The notes under the pieces were generated by a model, which was not told the DNA's origin, searched no databases, and worked only from the letters and a program-made list of their open reading frames with translations. Position numbers and translations under genes: made by a program. A DNA stretch of 64,000 nucleotides from Enterobacter sp. kpr-6 (GTDB taxonomy: Bacteria; Pseudomonadota; Gammaproteobacteria; Enterobacterales; Enterobacteriaceae): NCBI RefSeq assembly GCF_900116015.1, contig NZ_FOYH01000014.1:1-64000 (forward strand). The letters are read 5' to 3'. Positions 1-7,648 of this stretch are shown in pieces (the stretch's first letter is position 1; the number at the start of each line of letters is the position of its first letter).

Positions 1-102
1 CGGCGGTCCCACCTGACCCCATGCCGAACTCAGAAGTGAAACGCCGTAGCGCCGATGGTAGTGTGGGGTCTCCCCATGCGAGAGTAGGGAACTGCCAGGC
101 AT
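1..102 (+). rRNA. rrfD: 5S ribosomal RNA, 5' end cut by window edge
   Basis: This is the 3' 102 nt of a 5S rRNA; about 18 nt of the 5' end lie outside the window. The conserved 5S core and the terminal GCCAGGCAT, which closes helix I with the missing TGCCTGGC, are visible. The order 5S, tRNA-Thr, second 5S matches the distal end of E. coli rrnD, so this should be the end of a 16S-23S-5S operon read rightwards. Confidence 0.95.
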
Positions 103-114
103 CAAATTTAGTGT

Positions 115-190
115 GCTGATATGGCTCAGTTGGTAGAGCGCACCCTTGGTAAGGGTGAGGTCCCCAGTTCGACTCTGGGTATCAGCACCA
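115..190 (+). tRNA. thrV: tRNA-Thr (anticodon GGT)
   Basis: A 76-nt cloverleaf with encoded CCA. The acceptor strand GCTGATA pairs with TATCAGC. The anticodon stem CACCC/GGGTG holds loop TTGGTAA, giving anticodon GGT at 148-150, and the T arm GTTCGA is intact. It sits between two 5S genes as thrV does in E. coli rrnD and should be processed from the rRNA transcript. Confidence 0.97.
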
Positions 191-226
191 GTTTTAAGCG
201 GTTAATGTTCGGCATTTAAAAGAATT

Positions 227-346
227 TGCCTGGCGACACTAGCGCGGCGGTCCCACCTGACCCCATGCCGAACTCAGAAGTGAAACGCCGTAGCGCCGAT
301 GGTAGTGTGGGGTCTCCCCATGCGAGAGTAGGGAATTGCCAGGCAT
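227..346 (+). rRNA. rrfF: 5S ribosomal RNA, second copy
   Basis: Complete 120-nt 5S rRNA starting TGCCTGGCG and ending GCCAGGCAT. Over the shared part it differs from the copy at 1-102 at one base: T at 336 (5S position 110) where the first copy has C at 92. Its position 10 (base 236) is A instead of the usual G, so the helix I pair G10-C110 becomes A10-U110 and stays paired. The second 5S after thrV is the rrnD arrangement. Confidence 0.96.
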
Positions 347-360
347 CAATTAAGTGAAAA

Positions 361-385
361 GCCCAGTCGAAAGACTGGGCTTTTT
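361..385 (+). terminator. rrn operon intrinsic terminator
   Basis: Stem GCCCAGTC / GACTGGGC with a GAAA loop, followed by TTTTT. It lies 14 bp after the last 5S gene and is the rrn terminator. Confidence 0.9.
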
Positions 386-463
386 GCTATATGCAGATAA
401 GCAAATGACGTTGTTACCGCTCACGTACTGAAACGTACCTCTGTTAGAAGATCCTACAGGTAT

Positions 464-491
464 AAAAAAGCCCAGCCATATGGCTGAGCTT
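464..491 (-). terminator. Terminator of the yhdWXYZ operon
   Basis: Interrupted stem AAGC..AGCCA / TGGCT..GCTT, followed on the minus strand by a T run (complement of 464-469). It is just downstream of yhdZ. The rest of 386-510 holds no gene that I can see. Confidence 0.65.
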
Positions 492-510
492 AATTGTATT
501 ATTTTTTAAC

Positions 511-1269
511 TTAATGAATAACCTGAGACAGAAATGCTCTGGTTCGCTCCGATTTAGGATTTGCAAAGAACTCGTCCGGCGGTGCCTGCTCAACGATTTC
601 TCCACGATCCATAAAGATCACTCTGTCAGCCACGGTGCGGGCAAATCCCATTTCATGAGTTACACACAGCATGGTCATGCCTGATTCGGCAAGGCCAATC
701 ATGGTATCCAGTACTTCTTTGACCATCTCCGGATCCAGCGCCGAGGTTGGCTCATCAAAGAGCATGATTTTAGGTTTCATGCATAATGAGCGGGCAATCG
801 CCACGCGCTGCTGCTGCCCCCCGGAGATTTGGCCAGGGAATTTATGCGCATGCTCAGCAATGCGCACTCTTTCCAGGTAATGCATAGCCAGCGCTTCGGC
901 TTCTTTTTTCGGCATCTTGCGCACCCAGATTGGTGCGAGGGTGCAGTTTTGCAAAACAGTCAGGTGAGGGAACAGATTGAAGTGCTGGAATACCATGCCC
1001 ACTTCCTTGCGCACCTTTTCGATATTGCGAATATCTTCATTGAGCTCAATACCATCAACGATAATTCGTCCCTGCTGATGTTCTTCAAGATGGTTAATAC
1101 AGCGAATGGTTGTTGATTTACCCGAACCCGATGGGCCACACAGAACAATACGTTCACCCTGTTTGACCTGCAGGTTGATATTTTTCAGCACGTGAAACTG
1201 CCCGTACCATTTGTTCACGTTGTCGAGCGTAATCATCGCGTCGTCTGGTTGCATAATCATATTACTCAT
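511..1269 (-). CDS. yhdZ: Polar amino acid ABC importer, ATPase subunit YhdZ
   Basis: Cytoplasmic ATPase (252 aa) of a general or polar L-amino acid importer of the GlnQ/AapP family. Walker [10 protein letters not shown] is at about 45-53, the ABC signature SGGQQQ at 149-154, Walker B IMLFDEP at 168-174 and the switch histidine in VTHE near 205. It is last in the operon yhdW-yhdX-yhdY-yhdZ, 8 bp after yhdY, and should drive transport through the YhdX/YhdY permease pair. Substrates are inferred from the Rhizobium Aap homology and are not visible in the sequence. Confidence 0.95.
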   Translation of the reverse strand: MSNMIMQPDDAMITLDNVNKWYGQFHVLKNINLQVKQGERIVLCGPSGSGKSTTIRCINHLEEHQQGRIIVDGIELNEDIRNIEKVRKEVGMVFQHFNLFPHLTVLQNCTLAPIWVRKMPKKEAEALAMHYLERVRIAEHAHKFPGQISGGQQQRVAIARSLCMKPKIMLFDEPTSALDPEMVKEVLDTMIGLAESGMTMLCVTHEMGFARTVADRVIFMDRGEIVEQAPPDEFFANPKSERTRAFLSQVIH

Positions 1270-1277
1270 GGTGGTCC

Positions 1278-2384
1278 TCAGTGCGGTGTACGCCCGGTAT
1301 TGAAACGCTTCTCCAGATGCTGGCTATAGCGCGACATGCTGAAACAGAAAATCCAGTAAACCAGCGCGGCAAAGACATAGCCTTCTGTCGACATTCCCAG
1401 CCATGCGGGATCGACGGTGGCCTGCTGTACGCTGCTGAACAGATCAAATAAACCAATAATGATGACGAGGCTGGTATCTTTAAACAGCGCAATAATGGTG
1501 TTAACCAGGCCCGGTATCACCAGTTTTAAGGCCTGCGGTAGAATTACCAGCCCCTGTGTTTTCCAGTAGCCCAACGCCAGCGATTCAGCGGCTTCGTACT
1601 GACCTTTCGGCAGCGCCTGAAGCCCGCCGCGCACGACTTCTGCAACGTAGGCTGACTGGAATAGCACGACTCCGACCAGTGCCCGGATCAGTTTATCGAT
1701 ACTGGTTCCTTCCGCCATAAACAGTGGCAGCATGACCGACGACATGAACAGTACGGTAATGAGCGGCACGCCACGCCAGAATTCAATAAAGATCACTGAA
1801 AGCATCCGTACGACCGGCATGGTCGAACGGCGTCCTAGCGCCAAAAGAATCCCCAGCGGTAAAGCGCCCGCAATGCCCACTGACGCAATGATCAATGTCA
1901 GCGTTAACCCGCCCCACTGACGTGTTTCCACACGCTCCAGCCCCAGAAATCCACCATATAATAACCACCATACCACGATCGGATAAATGACCGCCCAGCA
2001 GGCAATATAGCGTCCTCTTTTCGGTAAGGATTTTAAGAACATAGGCGCAATGGAAAGCAGGCCCACAATTAGCGCAAGGTTGATGCGCCAGCGCTCATCA
2101 TGGGGGTAAAGGCCATACATAAACTGGCCGAAGCGCTGATGGATAAAGACCCAGCATGCGCCTTCTTTCGTACAGTCGGCCCGTGTAGAGCCAATCCAGT
2201 TAGCCTGGAAGAACGCCCAGCTCAGTAAAGGGGGAATAAGCTCCCACATGAGCCACAGGCATACCAGCGTCAGTAAACTGTTCGACCAACTGGAAAAGAG
2301 GTTTTTGCGTACCCAACCCATATAACGTCCGGTGCCTGCACTGGCCGGACGCGAGGGTTGAGACAGTATCGCTTTTGTCATCAT
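1278..2384 (-). CDS. yhdY: Amino acid ABC importer permease YhdY
   Basis: Inner-membrane permease of 368 aa, AapM-like, HisMQ family. Several hydrophobic helices are present. The EAA loop, [29 protein letters not shown] in parts, lies in the C-terminal half and contacts the ATPase. The N-terminal extension before the conserved permease core is typical of AapM compared with short HisM-type permeases. Six bases separate it from yhdX. It pairs with YhdX to form the translocation channel. Confidence 0.94.
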   Translation of the reverse strand: MMTKAILSQPSRPASAGTGRYMGWVRKNLFSSWSNSLLTLVCLWLMWELIPPLLSWAFFQANWIGSTRADCTKEGACWVFIHQRFGQFMYGLYPHDERWRINLALIVGLLSIAPMFLKSLPKRGRYIACWAVIYPIVVWWLLYGGFLGLERVETRQWGGLTLTLIIASVGIAGALPLGILLALGRRSTMPVVRMLSVIFIEFWRGVPLITVLFMSSVMLPLFMAEGTSIDKLIRALVGVVLFQSAYVAEVVRGGLQALPKGQYEAAESLALGYWKTQGLVILPQALKLVIPGLVNTIIALFKDTSLVIIIGLFDLFSSVQQATVDPAWLGMSTEGYVFAALVYWIFCFSMSRYSQHLEKRFNTGRTPH

Positions 2385-2390
2385 GATTCC

Positions 2391-3572
2391 TTAGCGTTCC
2401 ACGAGTGCAATGCGGCGGTTATAGATATTCATCAGCAGAGAAATGCTCAAACTGATAATCAGGTAAACCGACATGGTAATGGCGATAGTTTCGATTGCCT
2501 GCCCGGTCTGGTTAAGTACCGTACCCGCAAACAGTGACACCATATCGGGATAACCAATCGCCGCTGCCAGCGAAGAATTTTTCACGATATTTAAATACTG
2601 GCTGGTCAATGGCGGGATAATCACTCGCAGCGCCTGCGGGATGATGACCTGACGCAGCGTAACCGGATTAGGTAGTCCCAGAGAACGCGCCGCTTCATGC
2701 TGGCCAAAGGGGACTGACTGAATACCGGAGCGGATGATTTCGGCAATAAAAGCAGAGGTATAAACCGAAAGTGCCAGGGTCAGCGCCGCCAGTTCAGGGA
2801 TCAGCGCCATTCCACCACGGAAGTTAAAACCGCGCAGCTCCGGAACATCCCAGTGCAATGCCGCCCCGAACAGCCAGTGGGCCAGCAGCGGAAGTACAAT
2901 TATCAGCCCCAGTCCGGTCGGCCAGGTCCGGCGCAGCTGCCCCGTTTTAATTTGATGCGTCTTATTAAAGCGAAACAGTCCGACGGAAATCCCCATCGCC
3001 AGGATGACAGCGACAAGAAATGCCAGTAATCCTTCCCCAAAAGCGGGAGCCGGAATATAGAGCCCGCGATTGCTCAGGAAAGCCAAATCAAACGCACTGA
3101 CCGCCTGGCGAGGCCCCGGCAAATTGCGCAGCACCGCGAAGTACCAGAAAAAGATTTGGAGTAACGGCGGGATATTACGGAAGGTTTCGATATAAATTGT
3201 CGACAGCTTACGCAGTAGCCAGTTTTCTGACAGGCGCGCAAGACCGAGAAAGAACCCCAGGAAGGAAGCAAAAACGATACACAGCGCAGAGACGAGCAGC
3301 GTATTGAGTAAACCTACCAGGAATACCCGACCATAGGTATCGCCTTGTTCATAATCAATCAGGTGCTGGACGATCCCGAAGCCAGCGCCACGATCGAGAA
3401 AGGCGAAACCGGAAGTAATACCGCGGTTACTCAGATTAGTAACGGTATTATGTATCAAATAGATGGCTACGCTAACCACCGCCAGGATAGCAATGATTTG
3501 AAACAGCCAGGCGCGAACCGCAGGGTTGGAGAAGGAAAGCGATCCTTTAACGGCTGGGCGTCGATGGGACAT
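2391..3572 (-). CDS. yhdX: Amino acid ABC importer permease YhdX
   Basis: Inner-membrane permease of 393 aa, AapQ-like. The frame stays open 14 codons further upstream. I chose the start MSHRR because it matches the family length and follows a GAGG ribosome binding site. The C-terminal EAA motif (HEAARSLGLPNPVTLRQ) and the following helix are clear. It is the partner of YhdY, within the yhdWXYZ operon. Confidence 0.93.
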   Translation of the reverse strand: MSHRRPAVKGSLSFSNPAVRAWLFQIIAILAVVSVAIYLIHNTVTNLSNRGITSGFAFLDRGAGFGIVQHLIDYEQGDTYGRVFLVGLLNTLLVSALCIVFASFLGFFLGLARLSENWLLRKLSTIYIETFRNIPPLLQIFFWYFAVLRNLPGPRQAVSAFDLAFLSNRGLYIPAPAFGEGLLAFLVAVILAMGISVGLFRFNKTHQIKTGQLRRTWPTGLGLIIVLPLLAHWLFGAALHWDVPELRGFNFRGGMALIPELAALTLALSVYTSAFIAEIIRSGIQSVPFGQHEAARSLGLPNPVTLRQVIIPQALRVIIPPLTSQYLNIVKNSSLAAAIGYPDMVSLFAGTVLNQTGQAIETIAITMSVYLIISLSISLLMNIYNRRIALVER

Positions 3573-3654
3573 AAGAAAACCTCGGTAACCATGACTCTGG
3601 GCTGGGCACCACAAATGCGGTGCCCGTTACTACACGATGTTTAAAACAATCGTC

Positions 3655-4680
3655 TTAGCGAACTGGCGGCGCGTACTGGATACCGCCGTTGTTCCAGAGG
3701 TTATTCTGGCCACGTTTGATTTTCAGCGGGCTTTCGGAACCCACGTTACGTTCAAACACTTCCGCATAGTTACCGACTTTCTTGATAATGTTATAAGCCC
3801 ATTTGTTATCAAGTTTCAGGTCCTTGCCGTAATCGCCTTCTTTCCCGAGCAGGTGAGCCATATCTGGCGTCGCCGGATTTGCCACTTTCTCATCAACGTT
3901 TTTGGAGGTGATGCCCATTTCTTCGGCGTTCAGCATGGCGAACAGCGTCCAGCGAACAATTGAGAACCACTCATCATCGCCACGGCGTACCACCGGGCCC
4001 AGCGGCTCTTTAGAGATCACTTCCGGCAGAACGATCCATTCACCCGGCGTGCTCAGTTTGATACGCAGTGCGTAGAGTTGCGACTGATCGGACGCCAGCG
4101 TATCGCAGCGACCCGATTCCAGCGCTTTTGCTGATTCATCAGAGCGGTCGAAAGTGACCGGCGTGTATTTCATATTGTTGGATTTGAAATAGTCAGCCAC
4201 GTTCAGCTCGGTATCAGTACCGGCCTGAATACAAACGGTTGCGCCATCCAGCTCTTTAGCACTTTTCAGACCGGCTTTGTTATGGGTCAAAAAGCCGATA
4301 CCGTCGTAATAGGTTACGCCAGTAAATGACATGCCCATGCCTGAGTCGCGGGAAGAGGTCCAGGTGGTATTACGTGACAGCACATCAACTTCACCGGACT
4401 GTAATGCGGTGAAACGTTCTTTCGCCGTCAGCGGGGTATATTTTACTTTCGTGTCATCGCCGAATACGGCAGCGGCAACCCCACGACAAACATCCACATC
4501 AATACCGGTAAATTTACCGTCGGCGTCTGCGTAAGAGAAACCAGGCAGCCCGTCACTGATACCGCATTGTACGAAACCTTTTTTCTTCACGGCATCCAGA
4601 GTTGCGCCAGCGTGCGCTTGATTTACAACAGCAAACAGTGCACCGGCAGCGGCCAGGCTGGCGATCATCATCTTTTTCAT
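3655..4680 (-). CDS. yhdW: Periplasmic amino acid-binding protein YhdW
   Basis: Solute-binding protein of 341 aa (SBP family 3, AapJ-like). The signal peptide MKKMMIASLAAAGALFAVV ends with a likely cut at AHA/GATLD near residue 24. It delivers amino acids to YhdXYZ. It is first in the operon and about 80 bp from the sigma-54 promoter at 4770-4785. The frame is intact throughout, with no frameshift. Confidence 0.94.
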   Translation of the reverse strand: MKKMMIASLAAAGALFAVVNQAHAGATLDAVKKKGFVQCGISDGLPGFSYADADGKFTGIDVDVCRGVAAAVFGDDTKVKYTPLTAKERFTALQSGEVDVLSRNTTWTSSRDSGMGMSFTGVTYYDGIGFLTHNKAGLKSAKELDGATVCIQAGTDTELNVADYFKSNNMKYTPVTFDRSDESAKALESGRCDTLASDQSQLYALRIKLSTPGEWIVLPEVISKEPLGPVVRRGDDEWFSIVRWTLFAMLNAEEMGITSKNVDEKVANPATPDMAHLLGKEGDYGKDLKLDNKWAYNIIKKVGNYAEVFERNVGSESPLKIKRGQNNLWNNGGIQYAPPVR

Positions 4681-4769
4681 AATGCATCCTGTGTGGCAAA
4701 AATTATCGTTATATAAAGGCGTCCGGGAAACGCCCTGAACCTGTCTGTGGCATTGGCCATCCTTTTTAA

Positions 4770-4785
4770 AGCAAAGGTAGTGCCA
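4770..4785 (-). promoter_or_regulatory. Sigma-54 (RpoN) promoter of yhdWXYZ
   Basis: On the minus strand the sequence reads TGGCACTACCTTTGCT, an exact match to the -24/-12 consensus TGGCAC-N5-TTGC(A/T). Transcription should begin near 4760, giving a leader of about 80 nt to yhdW. In E. coli yhdWXYZ is listed in the nitrogen-limitation (Ntr) regulon, which agrees. Confidence 0.85.
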
Positions 4786-5013
4786 GGTTTACGGGGCAGA
4801 AGAACATTAAGAATTGCCCGTAATAGGGAGAGTGTAGACAGGGAAAAATAAAGTCAGCGCCCTGGTTTGGTGCGAAACTGAAACCTGTGCCACAAATTAG
4901 AGCAAAAAATTTTCATAGCAGGCGAAGCATTGAAAGAGAGAATGATTAACGCGGAAATTTAAAGAAGATGTGATGATCCATTATGAGAATCAATTTTAAC
5001 AAATTAGAAGAGT

Positions 5014-5030
5014 TGCACCGGGGAGGAGCA
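5014..5030 (-). promoter_or_regulatory. Candidate NtrC enhancer site
   Basis: TGCACCGGGGAGGAGCA matches the NtrC dyad TGCACC-N5-GGTGCA at 11 of 12 positions. It lies about 240 bp upstream of the sigma-54 promoter, a workable enhancer distance. A weaker second dyad (CGCCCT-N5-GGTGCG, 8 of 12) is at 4858-4874. Confidence 0.55.
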
Positions 5031-5064
5031 AAAGCAGGCGTGACGGTCAGGCCACGCCCGGAGA

Positions 5065-5286
5065 TTATTTGGTCAGGGCAACAATACCCAGGGTCAAACC
5101 TGCAATAGCAGCGGCACCGCCTGCAATAGCGCCTGCCGTTTCCCAGTTATCCTGAGTCGTCCCTTTCATACAGGTATTGGTATGAACCAGACGCCCCTGG
5201 TCATCATAAACCGGCACGCAGGGAGAGTCGTGAGCGCACCCGGCGAGAACAGAAGACAGTAGTGCAACAGCAATTAACTTTTTCAT
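5065..5286 (-). CDS. yhdV: Small lipoprotein YhdV
   Basis: Lipoprotein of 73 aa. The signal MKKLIAVALLSSVLAGC carries lipobox LAGC, with the lipidated Cys at residue 17. A glycine- and alanine-rich hydrophobic segment (AGAIAGGAAAIAGLTLGIVALTK) forms the C-terminus, resembling glycine-zipper outer-membrane lipoproteins. The start follows the E. coli length. A GTG two codons upstream (5290-5292) has slightly better spacing to its AGAGG ribosome binding site and is possible. Function is unknown. Confidence 0.85.
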   Translation of the reverse strand: MKKLIAVALLSSVLAGCAHDSPCVPVYDDQGRLVHTNTCMKGTTQDNWETAGAIAGGAAAIAGLTLGIVALTK

Positions 5287-5412
5287 GATCACATTTACCT
5301 CTCTATGTGAATACGCTCATTCTACCATCAGTTTGTACGGCCCCAAGCGGTCGAGTTTTACAAAGCATGTCGAATGTAAAAACCATGGAGGAAAAAGCGC
5401 AAACCAGGGAGA

Positions 5413-6093
5413 TTATGAAGAAATAATGGATTCAGAGGTGCTGTACTGAGGTTGAGTTATGTTACCTGTATTGTTACCGGGCGTCACGCGGAGCATCGTT
5501 AAAAGACTGTCAACCAGGCGCGGGGCAAAATTATAAAGATCAAAACTTTTATTAAGCATAAGCCAGTTTTTAATGATTCCACTCATATAGGCCTGAATAA
5601 TAATAAGCGCCAGTTCTATATCGCCGCTCATAAATAATGGGTTCTCACTCATGCATCGTTTTAACAGCAGCGCCATGCTTTCACGATCGAAAAAAAGGCG
5701 TGCACGAATTTCTGCTTCAGGCGTCATGTCTGCGGTGAATTCGCATTTGTGATAAAGAATTTCTACCAGTGCCTGTTCAATAGTATCGCGAGCGATCAGT
5801 CGAAGCGCCTCTATTAACGAATGCCGTAAAAATACTTCGGCGGTGTCATTGTAATATATTGCCACTTTGCTGCTAATTTTATCTTTAAGCGTTAGCTGCT
5901 GTTGCCAGATAGCATTAAATAATTCGCCTTTGTTTTTAAAGTGCCAGTAAATAGCGCCGCGCGTCATATTTGCCGCTTGTGCGATATCATCCAGCGACGT
6001 GTTCGAATACCCACGCCGGGAAAACGTTAAAATTGCTGAATTAATTAAAAGCTCTCGCGTTCTGGACGCATCTTCTTTTGTTTTCCTGACCAT
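5413..6093 (-). CDS. envR: TetR-family repressor EnvR/AcrS-like
   Basis: TetR regulator of 226 aa. The N-terminal helix-turn-helix runs through SLDDIAQAANMTRGAIYWHFKNKGELF (about 36-62), the AcrR/EnvR signature. The frame is open for 30 more codons upstream, but the family start MVRKTKEDA is used. It is divergent from acrEF and presumably represses the pump. In E. coli the homologue also represses acrAB. The C-terminal ligand domain is clearly diverged from E. coli EnvR and the gene is AT-richer than its surroundings, so an acquired or fast-evolving allele is possible. Confidence 0.85.
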   Translation of the reverse strand: MVRKTKEDASRTRELLINSAILTFSRRGYSNTSLDDIAQAANMTRGAIYWHFKNKGELFNAIWQQQLTLKDKISSKVAIYYNDTAEVFLRHSLIEALRLIARDTIEQALVEILYHKCEFTADMTPEAEIRARLFFDRESMALLLKRCMSENPLFMSGDIELALIIIQAYMSGIIKNWLMLNKSFDLYNFAPRLVDSLLTMLRVTPGNNTGNITQPQYSTSESIISS

Positions 6094-6458
6094 GGGTAAT
6101 GACTTCTGATAAACGTTATAGTGGCAGAGGGGGTGATTTTTAAAAGACGCAACTATCCTTGCATTTTTTGAGTGTTCATACAATATAGCGCTGATATTTT
6201 ACTGTTGCCGTGCAATTAATTGGTTGGGTGAATTAATTACCGTATTTCATTGATGAAATGAATGTCATAACAAAAAATACACCGTTTTAATTAAATTAAT
6301 TTACGTCTTTTTTAGTTCTGAGTGCCATTACTACGAGGGCTGGCTGAGGGCTGATTTACAGTACCAGCAAATTATTTGTAGGATACCCGACCCCCTGATG
6401 TTTATTTTTCTGTCTTTATTGGCGGTAAATGCCGCGCATTGTGTTTTAAGGAACTGCA
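6094..6458. promoter_or_regulatory. envR-acrE divergent control region
   Basis: A 365-bp AT-rich region without a gene. At 6244-6259 is a perfect inverted repeat, ATTTCATTGATGAAAT, a candidate EnvR operator. AATTAATT is repeated at 6214-6221 and 6231-6238. The AT-richness would suit H-NS silencing, which is known for acrEF in E. coli, but that is inference here. Confidence 0.45.
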
Positions 6459-7622
6459 ATGAATAAGTTTGGTGAATATTTTTACCTGCCATCATTGATA
6501 TTATTATCACTTGGTTTACTTGGCGGCTGTAATGATAACGAAAAGACGGCGGCTGTAATGTCAGCGCCTGAAGTGAGCGTCTGGCAGGTGAAGTCCGCTC
6601 CGCTTGTTATCACAACAGAACTTCCCGGGCGCACAGAGGCGTTTCGTATTGCAGAAGTTCGCCCCCAGGTCAGCGGTATTATTTTAAAGCGTAATTTTGT
6701 TGAAGGTAGCGATATCACTGCGGGTGAATCGCTATATCAGATTGATCCTGCAACCTATCAGGCGGCTTTTTCCAGCGCGGAAGGCGAATTAGCCAAAGCC
6801 CGGGCGGCGGCGAATATTGCGGCTCTGACGGTGAAGCGATATCAGCCTTTGCTGGGCACGCAATACATTAGTCGTCAGGATTATGATACCGCCGCAGCGA
6901 ATGCCAGTGGTGCGAAGGCTGAAATTAAAGCCGCTGAAGCCGCGGTTGAAGCGGCAAGAATTAATCTGGCGTATACCCGCGTCAGCTCCCCAATCAGCGG
7001 GCGAATCGGTAAATCTTCCGTGACCGAAGGGGCGCTGGTGACGAGCGGTCAAAGCACGGCGCTGGCCACCGTACAACAACTCGATCCTATCTATGTAGAC
7101 GTCACGCAATCCAGCAGCGATTTTATGCGGCTGCGTCAGGCCGTTGAGCAAGGAAACTTACTCAAACAAGACGGGAAAGCGGATGTTCAGTTACTCACTG
7201 AAAACGGTGAAGACTATCCGCTAACCGGGTCGCTTGCATTCTCCGACGTCACCGTCGACCAAAGTACCGGGTCAATTACTCTCCGCGCAGTGTTCCCTAA
7301 TCCTGATCACCGGTTATTACCGGGAATGTTTGTCCGTGCCCGCATAAACGAGGGCACTCAGCCAAACGCCATTTTGGTTCCGCAGCAAGGTGTCACGCGT
7401 AACGCGCGCGGTGAAGCGACCGTCCTGCTGGTCAATGAGAAAAACCAGGTAGAGGCCCGCAATGTCGTTGCTACGCAGGCGATTGGCGATAAGTGGCTGA
7501 TTGCCGAAGGGCTAAAAGAAGGCGAGAAGGTCATTGTCAGTGGCTTACAGCGCGCTCGTCCGGGGACGGTAGTGAACGTTGCACCTGAAACCGCGACTGA
7601 ACAAAAAACGGCAGCGCAGTAA
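6459..7622 (+). CDS. acrE: RND efflux periplasmic adaptor AcrE
   Basis: Membrane fusion protein of 387 aa that joins an RND pump to TolC. The lipoprotein signal has lipobox LGGC with Cys24. The biotinyl-lipoyl-like hairpin domain (RPQVSGIILKRNFVEGSDITAG), the alpha-helical hairpin (about 95-165) and the beta-barrel (SGRIGKSSVTEGALV) are in AcrA order. A GGAA ribosome binding site precedes the ATG. It is separated by 26 bp from acrF and co-transcribed with it. Confidence 0.94.
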   Translation: MNKFGEYFYLPSLILLSLGLLGGCNDNEKTAAVMSAPEVSVWQVKSAPLVITTELPGRTEAFRIAEVRPQVSGIILKRNFVEGSDITAGESLYQIDPATYQAAFSSAEGELAKARAAANIAALTVKRYQPLLGTQYISRQDYDTAAANASGAKAEIKAAEAAVEAARINLAYTRVSSPISGRIGKSSVTEGALVTSGQSTALATVQQLDPIYVDVTQSSSDFMRLRQAVEQGNLLKQDGKADVQLLTENGEDYPLTGSLAFSDVTVDQSTGSITLRAVFPNPDHRLLPGMFVRARINEGTQPNAILVPQQGVTRNARGEATVLLVNEKNQVEARNVVATQAIGDKWLIAEGLKEGEKVIVSGLQRARPGTVVNVAPETATEQKTAAQ

Positions 7623-7648
7623 TCGCACACACGTAATGAGAGCAAAAA

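Larger units (their letters stand above)
4681..5064. other. yhdW-yhdV intergenic region (384 bp)
   Basis: No gene is seen. The region holds the sigma-54 promoter of yhdWXYZ (4770-4785), NtrC-like sites further upstream, and a hairpin behind yhdV (GGCGTG / CACGCC, 5038-5058). Confidence 0.7.

Noticed and set aside
1-346. tRNA-Thr as the attachment site of a genomic island
   Set aside because: No integrase gene or repeated tRNA 3' end is visible, and the flanking order is the normal rrnD context.
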